Assembly: GCA_050084515.1 (NCBI GenBank)
Contig: CM114274.1
Location: 33,480,001-33,544,000, forward strand
Reading direction: 5' to 3'
Source of the DNA: Blasia pusilla
Lineage: Eukaryota; Marchantiophyta; Marchantiopsida; Blasiales
DNA length: 64,000 nucleotides
Under the pieces are notes generated by a model. It was not told the origin of the DNA. It made no database searches and saw only the letters and a program-made list of their open reading frames with translations. The position numbers were made by a program, and so were the translations under genes. This document shows, in pieces, positions 11,276-21,145 of this stretch (position 1 is the stretch's first letter; each line of letters starts with the position of its first letter).

Positions 11276-13390
11276 TGGAGATTAACACTCATTGAGCCTT
11301 ACCCCAATTTGAAAATATATTTGAGATTATACCACAAGAATTGAGCCTTACCTGAATCTGACTCGTCGCGGATCGGAGTGGGTACTCGTTTTTTATGATC
11401 CACGATTGCGCCGTCCTCCACTTTAGCAACCTCTTGACGCACTGTAGGTTGAAGAGCTCATCCTCGCTCCCTCCAGTCAACACCAAGAAGCAGCCCTTGT
11501 CACTTAGATAGGCGTCTGCAAAGGAGAACAATAGCGCGATTTGGTCATAAGAGAGCGGCACATTCCACTCAGGTACCCCGTCCGACGGATTCTCGCCCCA
11601 CAGTCGCAACCCCGAGGGCAGATCAGCGATCAAGAGATCCACTGCAACCTCTTCGACCACTCCATTCACCGTCCAGGCAGCGTGCCCATTTCGTTGGAGC
11701 TTCCGTCCCAGCGTTGTCAATTTATCGATGGCTGGTGTCGACGCTTGAGAACTGAAGCTTTTCAGCTCATCCAGTAAAGGAGTGAACTGAAGGAGGACGC
11801 TTGCCCGGGTCGTTGTTTGTCTGTGTCTTCCCAAGGATGATGGACTGTATTCTCCTTGGGACAACCCTAGCACCTCTTGCTTCCGCTTCTCCCGAGTCTG
11901 CGGACGGCTTGTCGGGGTCTCTATGACCTCAGACTCTGGTGGGGTTTTCTTCGCGAAGGACCTGGTCCGACCCTCTCTTCCCGCTCGCCCGGACGATTCC
12001 GCCTCTGGCCTTGAATCTTCAGCCTCTCTTTGGGAAGACTCGGCCTCAGAAATTTTCCCTCCCCTCGCCTTGCCTTTGAGACCCGTTGTGGATTTGTCTT
12101 TGGCTATGCGGACCTTGGAAGCCAACTCAACTATCTCGTGGGCTTGCTCTTCCGCATCTCCTCCGAAGAAGTCTTCAGGTTGCACAAAATTGGGGATGTC
12201 GTCTTGTCCTGAGGCCACTGCATCATGAAGCACTCGTAAATCCTTATCGGTGATGTCTTCAAGGTCGTTGAAGTCAAGCCAAATGGGGCAATTCTCCACC
12301 TCCCAATCAGACATGTGCTGCCCCATCTCCATGTCGTATATGGAGAATGTCTCTCCATCAAAGCGAAAGCCCACAATTTCAAGGTCGCCGATAATTTTCC
12401 CAGTGTACTGCATTCTTACACTGGACGAGGTACTTGAAGACCATCCGTTGAGCAGCTTTTACTCGAACTGAATCGGCCATCTACTCCTATAGATCTCGCT
12501 TCTTCTTTGCTTGATCTCGTTTGTTCCCCTCGATTTCTTCGTCAAGCTCTGCCTGAGGGAGGACGTAAACCTTGAACATTGTCTTGAATCCTGGGTTTTT
12601 TATTGGCTTGCCCCGGATGTCATCGAGCCAAACCTCAAATCTCTGAGAACTTTACAGAGTTTGCTTAAATGCGGAATGGGCTCTAATCTTTTGAGCTCGC
12701 TTGCACCATCGGCCCCGGACTTCCGATAACCGCAACGCGTCCCAGAACGACCATTCGCGTAGCCAGTGGGAGATCACTGGATCGGACACACCCGGAGGAT
12801 GGTGTGCCGCCCTCTTTTGGGCCTCTGTGCCCTCGAGACTGATTTTCATTAGTCGGATCCTCCTAAACTCGCTTATGCCGGACAACGCAAACCTATGCAT
12901 GCGATCCAGGGACACTTTCTCCCCAATCCGACCTTGCGGATCTTCATCCTTTTTCCGCTGGCGATTGATAATCGCCTTCAGCTCCTTGTAGAACTCCGGA
13001 CCAAGTTTGGGGTTGAGAATGCTGATGTATCGTTGCATCTTGCTCGCCGTGTATTTCGTGGCTACAGATACTGCAGCTTGGATGAATTTCGCGCGCTCAG
13101 ACCCAGATACATTCTCCCTCCGCTCCTGCTCCACTACAGCGCTCTTCTTCGCGGCCTGTATCTTCGACCAGCAAAGGATGGTTACGGCTGCATCTTGGGA
13201 AATAAACTTATTTGCCCAAGTTTTCTTTTTTATCTGAGCACCCTTTGCAAGCATTTGATTTACAAGGGCGTCGCCCAAGAACCCCTTGTACTCTCCCGGG
13301 TGCGTCATAAGCACCTTCTTCACCCGATCGCAGTCCTGGATCCAGTGGTGGGTAACATTCCCCTCCGATACAATCCTGCACATCCAAACT

Positions 13391-14085
13391 CAACCCGTCA
13401 GAAAATTACATGGGTTCCTGCAACCCGTCGGACTCCGACGGGTCGTCACAGCTCAAGGTCGGATTCTAGGAACAAGCTAAATGATGCAACCCGTTGGAGT
13501 CCGACGGATTGGATTCAGATTTGCTAATGCCTGGTTTCAACGCGTTGGACTCCGACGGGTCGTGCAATTGAACATACTAACGTGAACATAGCAACCCTTC
13601 GGAGTCCGACAGGTTGCGCAATTGAATGGAAACTTGCAATTTGACGCAAAATTTGCTAAACCAACTTCCGAATGCAACCCGTCAGACTCCGACGAGTTGA
13701 TTTCGGTCAAAAACAGTTTCGAGTCAAGCAACCCGTCGGACACGACGTGTTGCTTTGGGCAAAAAACATACTAAACCTGTGGTCAGTCGAACAACTCGTC
13801 CGAGTCCGACGAGTTGCTTTCTTCAAAAAACATCCTGAAAAGGCGGCGAGTCGAGCAACCTGTCAGACTCCGACGGTTTGCTTTTGGCCAAAAACTTATT
13901 AAATCTGTGGTCAGTCAAACAACTCGTTGGAGTCCGACGAGTTGCATTCTTCAAAAAACATCCTGAAAAAGCGTCGAGTCGAGCAACTCGTCGGAGTCCG
14001 ACGAGTTGCTTTCGGCAAAAAAAAACCTAACCCATTCATCAATCGAGCAACTTGTCGGAGTCCGACGAGTTGCGTTTGGCCAAAA
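13391..14085. repeat. Palindrome array in intron 2 of the MULE-1 ParB-methyltransferase gene
   Basis: Eleven palindromes with arms CAACCCGTCGGA and TCCGACGGGTTG around one central base have centres near 13433, 13499, 13550, 13604, 13687, 13741, 13801, 13868, 13932, 13996 and 14060. From 13741 on the spacing is about 64 bp, with a 128-bp dimer containing TTCAAAAAACATCCTGAAAA. A sub-variant with arms CAACTCGTCGGA / TCCGACGAGTTG keeps pairing through compensatory change in both arms. The array fills the intron and stops at both exon edges. Confidence 0.92.
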
Positions 14086-15602
14086 GCATCCCAACAACAG
14101 TCTCGACCCAACAAGAAGATACTCACGTGTTCATGGCATGCATTGCCATCTCCACCGTCGCCATGTGATGAGGGAATGGATGAAGGACCACTGCCTTCAC
14201 GCAAAAAATGTGCCTCCAAGGAGTTGGGCCGCTCCTCTGCAAACTTGGTCCACGCCATGAACTTGTGATTTCCATCCCAGATGAAGAAATACAGATTCCT
14301 CATCCAGCTGAATTCCGTACCCTCTACTTGCCTTCTAAAATCATGGTCTCTCATCCTCCAGAATGTGTCGAGCTTATCCAAGTCCTCCTCCGTTAGCAGG
14401 GCTTGGGTTCCATGCTCGTCGTAAGGCTGAACATAGAAGGGAGGAAAGTTGTCAACATAGGATGCTGTCGCCGCCGATTGTTTAAGCTTCGCGATGTCCT
14501 CGTCGGACTGAATTTCGCGGACGTAGTCCATTGTCCGCAATCGGCAGAGTGGAATCCTCGGGGCGTTGTGGCCCTCCATCAATGCCATCAGCTTTACCAC
14601 CTGGCAGAACCGGGACAAGATCAATAAGCTACACTGAATTCCCAATGAATTGCAATTCACATAATTCAAAAAACCCACATCCTCTCTTACCCGCTCGAAA
14701 ATTGGGTCGGTTTCTTGACCAGCCAACTTGTCTGAGACAGAAGCTGGAAAATCGACTGGGAACTCGTCGATCCGATAGAGGTCGATGTCTTCCGCCGGGC
14801 TTGGAGACAAGAATGACCGCTCTCCGGCTTCTTCGGCAATGTCCACCATCTCCACGCTGGCGGTCCTCATGACCTCATCGTCCGTGATTTGAACTTCTGG
14901 CATTTCCGCTATGTTGATTGTGTCCCCGGACTTCATCGGGGACATTTCCCGCATCTCAACACTTTCGGTTGGACGGGCAGGGCTATCATCAATGGCTATC
15001 GCTTTTTCCCTCCTCGCTTTAGCCAATTCTGCTCTCCTCACCGACGCATCCAGACGCTTCTTTTCTCTCTTTTCGTCGGCGATCCTTTTCTTCAAGGCCT
15101 GCGACGTCTCAGCCTCTGCGTTCTGTTTATCGAGCTTGTCTTGAACACGTCTCGCAAGAAGCTCCTGGTTGTGCATCTCCGCTTCCCTTTCCCGCTCCTC
15201 GATTTCCTGCTGCCTAATTTCATTCGCCGAACGAGGCCCTGGAGATGCTGACGCAAGAGTCCTAATGGACTTTGGAGTGAAGCTCCCACACTTGTTGGCT
15301 TGTGATTTTGTCCTCGTCATTTTTTCCGGAAATGCCTCCACCTATGTCCACGATGAATCGCTTGATCAGTCGCCTTGCTGATGTTGAGATGAGTCACCTT
15401 GATGGGTAGCTCGAATCGTCTTGCGATCGTTCAGTCGAACCGTCTTGCTCTCGTTCGGTTGAACCGTCTCGCTCTCGTTCCCTCGTATCGACTCGAGATG
15501 ACTCGCCGTGTGAAACGCCCCTTGGTATCTGATCAGCTGCTGTGCGGGAGAGAGTGGAATGGAGATCGCAAAATGAGAAACCGGAAATGAGCGATTTCTG
15601 CC

Positions 15603-15611
15603 CTATTTATA
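15603..15611 (-). promoter_or_regulatory. TATA box of the ParB-methyltransferase gene (MULE-1)
   Basis: TATAAATAG on the minus strand lies about 285 bp upstream of the MTRTK start codon at 15320. MULE-2 has TATAAAAG at the same place. It points away from the transposase promoter, making the 15.6-16.4 kb interval a divergent promoter region. Confidence 0.6.
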
Positions 15612-15699
15612 CTTTTCTAGCCGTTGGGCTGACCGTTGGGTCCCGTCGTCCTTTCGACGGTGACGTGCCGGAGGTTACGGAAGTCCGGAGGTGAAAAAT

Positions 15700-16275
15700 G
15701 GCAACCCGTCGGAGTCCGACAGGTTGCGCGCCTCCGCCGTCCTGGGTACGTTGCCACGTGCGCGAGCAACCCGTCGGAGACCGACGGGTTGAGCGCCTCC
15801 GTCGTCTTCGGACAAGAACGCGAGGTACCCGCGCAACCCGTCGGAGACCGACATGTTGCGCGCCTCTGCCGTGTTCGGACAAGAACGGGACGTACCCAGG
15901 CAATCCGTCGGAGACCGCTGGGTTGCACGCTTCCCTCGTCAAGGGTTAAGAACGCGGGCTTCCCGCGCAACTCGTCGGAGTCCGACATGTTGCACACTTC
16001 CTTCATGTAAGCACCACAAGGCGAGGCCCTTGCGCAACCCGTTGGAGGGCGACGGGTTGCACGCCTCGCCGTCTTTGGGCAAATAGGTGCGCCACCCGCG
16101 GAACTCGTCGGGAACAGACGGTTTGGGCAAGAAGGAACGGTATCCGAGCAAATCTTCGGAGAGCAACGGGTTGCCAGCTTCGACCATGTTTGGCAGAAGC
16201 GTGCAACCCGTCCGAAGCCGACGGGTTGCAGGCTTCGGTTGGCTTGTGGAAATTTTTGAGTTACGAGGACTCCGA
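15700..16275. repeat. Palindrome array in the divergent promoter of MULE-1
   Basis: Palindromes start near 15702, 15767, 15834, 15901, 15968, 16035 and 16100, a regular period of 65-67 bp. A well-formed extra copy lies near 16203. Typical arms are CAACCCGTCGGAG and TCCGACAGGTTG, with a CpG-rich spacer (CGCGCCTCCGCCGTC). The array lies between the two opposed TATA boxes and so could bind a regulator of both genes. Confidence 0.9.
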
Positions 16276-16436
16276 CGGGTTCCAACAAAATGAAGTGTGC
16301 TTCGCAACCCACGTCTCTGCTTCCCAAATCCGGTAACACATTGCAACAGAATTGGATCCATTGTGTCAGACAATGTCACCTACCGAATTCATCTTGTCAG
16401 TAAAAATCTGTCAGGAGTATCTGTTTTCCTATTCAC

Positions 16437-16446
16437 TATAAATTAA
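16437..16446 (+). promoter_or_regulatory. TATA box and leader repeat of the transposase gene (MULE-1)
   Basis: TATAAATTAA lies 76 bp before the start codon at 16513 and is followed by a CATTCT-type hexamer repeat in the leader (16450-16480). Both are conserved in MULE-2 (57356 on), where the hexamer repeat is longer. Confidence 0.65.
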
Positions 16447-16512
16447 AAATTCTCATTCTCATTCTCATTCTTTTTCTCATTCTCACCCTCCTCCCGTACG
16501 AAATTTCTGGGA

Positions 16513-19500
16513 ATGGATAATTATGTTAAGCTCACTTGTGGCAGTCATCTGGCGACCCTTCCTCAATCAAAAATCATTCGACCCCAAGCTCGTGAGTCTT
16601 TCATAGCAGTGGATGAAAATTTTCTGTCTATTCGATTTCTTCTCCAAATTGGAACCATCTTTGTATCCAAAGATGTTAGGGTGGACGGTACGGAAGACAT
16701 AATAGGTGAGACGGTCCAGCCAGTGACCTCAGACCGTAAGTATGGAATCTCCTACCTCTAGCAAATGATCAATACAGAGTTTACGGCCTGCCCCTGAATT
16801 CATGTGTTTCCCAAGTAGACGGTCTAGAATTTCTTATTGCTACGAGCTCTACGTTTGCAACTCCAAGCTCTGCAGATCCGGCTTCGACTCCAACTTCACA
16901 CGCTCGTATCAATGTTCTTCCTGAAGAGATTCCGGATGTTATCAACCTCAGTGGATTTGTCGGACACCAACCGGGCCCTCTATCCGCCTACTCGTTCCTC
17001 TTGCGAGTATCAGGCAATAGTTTGCTTTTGTCTTTGGCCTTGAAAATGTTCAAGCACATTCTTGTCGACAAGCTGCCGCCCACGTACGATGGTAATTCCA
17101 TTTTTGAGTTGCCTCCACTTGCTGCTCCTGCTCAAAAGAAAGATGGAGGACGCCTGAAGGGTATGGACAGAAAGTCTGATTGTCATCGATGATGCATGCT
17201 TCAACGGACTAGTGCTTCAATTCCAGATGGTCCTTGGATTGTCTCTCGCCGCCAATGCGTGGGAGCCTTGGAGTGTAGAAGTCCAGCATGCCCATATCCA
17301 GAGCGCAACGAGCGAGTCAATACGTCGCAATTCCCCCCCAAGAATGCAGAAACTCCATACGAGGTCGGTGCCACCATACCGCCGGGAGGCCATCGATGTC
17401 CTCATTGTCAGGCATTGCCCTTCTACGTTGGAGCGTGTCCTGCATACATATTTTTCATTGTCCACGACTTGGGCTCCACGTCCCGAGTACACAAGGTGGC
17501 GATTCATGTTGGCTCCCACACTCATCTGTGACCGATGCAATTGAGAGACACATCAAGGAGGATGTGGCGAAGAAAGTAGCCGAGGTCTCTGAAACTCTCG
17601 GGTTCAAAGCCCGGAGTGATTAAGCTCACAACGCCATCACAAATTTGTGAACAATTGCTTGGAATCCTGGGCGGAGGCGAGATCACGGCGGTTGAGGAGA
17701 AACAACTCTGGGAAAATCTCGCATTTCTTGCTGATCCTGAATGCTTCCGGAATTTGCTGCGTCAAATACGAGTTCTGGATGGAAAGACGGCCGAAATGGA
17801 TGCCATCGCCAGAATCAAGGCCAACTCCAAATTTCCATTCATTCAGAGATGGCAGTTCATGGGCCAAGGAGGCGAGGGATCCAGGGCCTCTGTCTTCAAA
17901 ATGTCAACGACAGGTCCGTCGAGTGGCCTCGATCTTATAGATCGAATGAGGGAAGGGGAAGATCTTTACGGGAGCTGGGTAAGCTTTGATATTTGCTATA
18001 GAGTGTTGAACGGATGGTTGACGATGGGTGCTCACGTTTATGACCATATGGAGAAGGGACTCAAAACTATATTTGTCTGTGAAGTAAAGGTAGAAGACGT
18101 TGGCAGTTTGAAGATGTGCTGGTTACTCTTATTGGAGGTGGTGAAGGAAAACAAAAGGCCACCTCCAAAAATGTATGGGTTCATGGCACACAATGCACAA
18201 CCTGGGTGGATTGCTATCCGGGAACTGTTATGGGGTGGAGAGGTTCAACCGGAGAGGGAAAGGTCAGATGCTTTCCATTGGCAACAGTCTGTGACCCGGT
18301 ACACCAAATCTTGCATTAAGGAGAATAAGAGGACAGAGCATGTCACTCTACTCCAACGCTGCAAGGACAGCAAAACCTTGAAGCAGGCCATGGAATGCTA
18401 GGAAGAACTTCATGGGTGGTGGAGGAAGTATGCGATTGAGGGGAAGTACAAAGAGTTGTGCTCTTGGTTGAGTTGGTGGACTGTACATATGAGACAATGG
18501 GGAAACTTCATGCGGCTGAGTTCATTATTTTGTCTTGTCAAGCTCAGGCTGAGAATTGTTTGTAAAGTTGTAGCTCAGGGTGAGAAGCGTGGGAACTATA
18601 GGGATTTCAAACCGAAGAAACCAAGCTAGCTGTCGGATGCGACGGGTTGCCCGAGTGTGCAACCCGACGGAAACCGACGGGTTGCCCGAGTATGCAACCC
18701 GACGGAAACCGACCGGTTGCCCGAGTGTGCGACCCGACGAAAACCGACGGGTTGCCCGAGTGTGCAACCCAATGGAAATCGACGGGTTGGATCCAGATGT
18801 TTGGTGCAACCCGAGTGTGCAACCCGTCGGGACCTGATGGGTCACAGAGTCGTTCATGGGATGCCTCGGCCTTGCAACCCGTCTGGTTCCGACGGGTTGC
18901 AGTAGGTGGGTTTAAGGTTACAACACGTCGGGACCCGACGGGTCGTAGAGTCGTTCATGGGATGCCTCGGGCCTGCAACCCGTCTGGTTCCGACAGGTCG
19001 CTTATTTCTTTGACTCCTGAGTTATTTTCGTTCCCCTCTAACATTGCCGTCATTGCAGGGATTGAACGTTCATGAAAATGCCCTCTGCCCCAACACAAGT
19101 GGAGCATAAAGTGTTCATTCCTCTTGGAGGTCGTCACAAGCATGCCAACGAATTTCACGTGTGGAGGCATGCCAACAAGACCAGGAAAGAGCAATGCTAC
19201 AGTCCGCAGCATCCCATATCTTCCTCACAAAAGGCATAACAAAAGGAAAGGGGTCATCGATCTACGAGCTCTATGTCAGGGCGGCTGTGAGATCTGGTGA
19301 TGAAAAAATGTATGTGGAAGCCTTCAACCAGTGCGTAGCTGGAACTCCACTCGAGCAAGACGTACACATTGGTGGGGATATTCGTGGATGGGTTTCAAGA
19401 CATCCCATACAGATGGTGGTAGAGCAATCCGAGCGAGACTTGTGGACACCAGATAAGTATCTTGACTTCAGGCAAGTGAAGAGGCAGCATCAAGGAACGA

Positions 19501-20551
19501 ATCCGGTGATTGATTTGGATGAGGAAATTATGCCGCCCAGGTTTTCGGGGACCCCGGACCCGTCCCAAATCCGTGATGGAGTTACTTCTCCAAAATCAGT
19601 GAATTTTTTATTTCAAAAGCCCTCCGTTGCTGGAAGTTCGCAACATCCTGTCACTAGGGTGGTTCAACAATATGGGATTCCGGTAATGGAGGTGGATTGC
19701 AACCTAAAACGGTGGCATATATCTCGGAGCAACCAGGCGTGGACCCACCCGGCAGGCAGGATCTGATGGCATTAGGAGAGCATGCGGCACTTTCCTAAAT
19801 AAGAACTATACAAGGACTAGACGACCACTGCCTGGGTTTTGGGGACTCAAAACCTTTGATCGTTTCACGAGGACTGGGGATCAATTGAAGTACTTCTTCT
19901 GCCCAAATGAATCTTGCGCTTTCCGAAAGTCTTATCCGGCTGCCATTGGAGCTCGGGAATACCCCCACGATTTGGCTCATCGCCGCAGTGAATCGCACTC
20001 AAGAAGTGGACAATCTTACAAGTGTCGGTTTCAGACTCATAGACAGGAGAAGTTCAGAGCATGTTCGCATTACAGAGACCTTTGCATTTCGTATTCAACC
20101 CAAGATTGATGTCAACATGTACCCGGAGAAGCTGGATGATCTCAATCCATTATTTATGTTTGAGTCTAGAAATGGGGTGAAGAGAAAGAGAATGTGTAGG
20201 CCAACGGTGGAGAGAGCAAAGCGAATTGCACCAGCTCGGGAGGCAAAAATGGAGATCATCGCCACGAAAGATGTCTTGAGTGGCAATGGAATAGGAAGGA
20301 TGTATTGGGTCAGGAACAACACTGTAAATTCAAGTGTCACAGGGGTGTATGTGGTGCACATCTGTTGCTTTCCCACATGTTCATGTGATGACTTTTTCCA
20401 AAGAGAGACAAGTGGCAAAAGGTATTTCCCTTGTAAGCACATGTACTATGTGTTGCTGGTAGTTTTAAGAGAGTCGGAGGTAGGAGTAGGAATCCACCAA
20501 CCAATTCTATCCCTCAAAGAAGTGCGAAGTATTTTAAACAAACCACTTTGA
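16513..20551 (+). pseudogene. MULE transposase (MULE-1)
   Basis: The product would excise and insert the element. The start MDNYVKLTCGSHLATLPQS is shared with MULE-2. An N-terminal region of about 230 residues is of unknown type. Next comes a Cys-rich finger (17240-17530): CVGALECRSPACPYPE, RCPHCQALPFYVGAC and HVGSHTH, resembling the WRKY-GCM1 fingers of some Mutator-like transposases. The DDE-type core follows in 17616-18401, with GAHVYDHMEKGLKTIFVCEV, FMAHNAQPGWIAIRELLWGG and FHWQQS. After an array-filled intron (acceptor TTGCAG at 19053-19058), 3' exons end in a SWIM zinc finger, CSCDDFFQRETSGKRYFPCKH (positions 20380-20440). Lesions are a one-base loss near 16735, a TGA at 17190 also present in MULE-2, a shift near 17530, TAG at 18399 where MULE-2 has CAA, and loss of the donor near 18510. 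Confidence 0.85.
18630..19015. repeat. Palindrome array in the transposase intron (MULE-1)
   Basis: Tandem units of about 34 bp contain arms CAACCCGACGG and CCGACGGGTTG joined by CCCGAGTGTG. They are followed by wider-spaced copies beside CGTTCATGGGATGCCTCGG (twice). The arm family is the same as in the cargo gene introns, but the spacing differs. Confidence 0.88.
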
Positions 20552-20937
20552 GGATGCAAAATGAGGTTTTAGATTGTACTTTTATTTTTCCTGAACCTTC
20601 ACTTTGAGCCCGGGGCAAATGATAGATTTTTTCCAGACCTTGGATGGAAAAAGTGATTGGTTCCACACTTATGATTCCACTGATTTTTCTGTTTTCTAAA
20701 TTTTGTGCAATTTGCAACTCGTTGGACTCAGAGGGGTTGCCAAAATATGGAAGAGGAAAAAAAACTGTGGGACTGCTTAATATATGAACAAAAAAGTGCA
20801 AAAAAATTCAAACAAAAAGTTTCCTCTCTTCAACCCAACGGAAACTCTCTTCAAAAAAAAGTATCTATTTCGGTTGAAGGTAGTTTCCTCTCTCCTCTCT
20901 CCTCTCTTCCTCTCTTCCTCTCCTCTTACCGCACCTC

Positions 20938-20947
20938 GCTCTAGGTT
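20938..20947. repeat. Target-site duplication, right copy (MULE-1)
   Basis: GCTCTAGGTT pairs with GCTCCAGGTT at 8471-8480. Directly after it the gypsy protease frame resumes (GGGAGTACCCGCAGTG). Confidence 0.85.
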
Positions 20948-21145
20948 GGGAGTACCCGCAGTGGTCACATCAGCCGAGTCGTATGATGTACTAGTTGGAG
21001 GAGCAGTATTATACCCGATGGGTTTTCAGATGGAGTATTGGACTAAGACAACGTCTTATATACCTGGTAGGCAGTCCGGGGATGGACGTATGAGCTAGGT
21101 TCCTGTGAGATTTATTTATGGGGCTCGACTAGGAGGTCTTCCCCA
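20948..21145 (+). pseudogene. Gypsy protease region, 3' part
   Basis: The frame interrupted at 8480 continues here in register with VPAVVTSAESYDVLVGGAVL and YPMGFQMEYW, the C-terminal part of the retropepsin-like domain and its linker. A TAG occurs at about 21096. The exact rejoining supports MULE-1 having entered an already complete gypsy copy. Confidence 0.75.

Larger units (their letters stand above)
10317..15320 (-). pseudogene. ParB-like domain / N4-N6-type DNA methyltransferase fusion (MULE-1 cargo)
   Basis: Four exons are inferred: 15320-14691, 14600-14127, about 13362-11352 and 10832-10317. Donors are GTAAGA, GTGAGT and GTAAGG; acceptors 1 and 3 are GCCAG and TTACAG. Phase is 0 at introns 1 and 3. 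The start is the ATG of MTRTKSQA, shared with MULE-2. Exon 1 encodes a charged coiled coil (residues about 38-115) and an acidic Ser/Pro region. Exon 2 looks like a ParB/sulfiredoxin fold: IPLCRLRTMDYVREIQSDED, then IAKLKQSAAT, PPFYVQPYD and YFFIWDGNHKFMAW. Exon 3 is helical and ends with methyltransferase motif IV-like LLIADLPSG (11624-11613) and SFADAYLSDKGCFLVLTGG. Exon 4 has GGREKSPALMQMLIEL, GDLVFDLVGLSGAS (motif X to I) and ILCLEGR. Order IV then X-I is the beta class. Motif IV lacks the usual PPY/PPW, so activity is doubtful. Exon 3 has frameshifts near 12700 and 12400. Confidence 0.75.
8481..20937. mobile_element. MULE-1: Mutator-like element carrying a ParB-methyltransferase gene
   Basis: This 12,457-bp element is flanked by a 10-bp target duplication. 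Its left end starts GGGGGTTGGTA and then runs into GAGTAAGAGAGGAGAGGAAG. The right end, read inward on the minus strand, starts GAGGTGCGGTAAGAGGAGAG. These are imperfect purine-rich terminal inverted repeats. Both ends are shared with MULE-2. Inside are two divergent genes: a plus-strand MULE transposase (16513-20551) and a minus-strand ParB-methyltransferase gene (15320-10317). Arrays of a CpG-rich palindrome fill introns and promoter. The element sits within the protease frame of the gypsy element, so it inserted later than gypsy did. Confidence 0.92.

Noticed and set aside
13391-14085. Regularly spaced palindromes resembling a CRISPR array
   Set aside because: Repeats are full palindromes with variable arms and related spacers, lie in introns of a eukaryotic transposon, recur in four separate blocks per element, and no cas-like gene is present.
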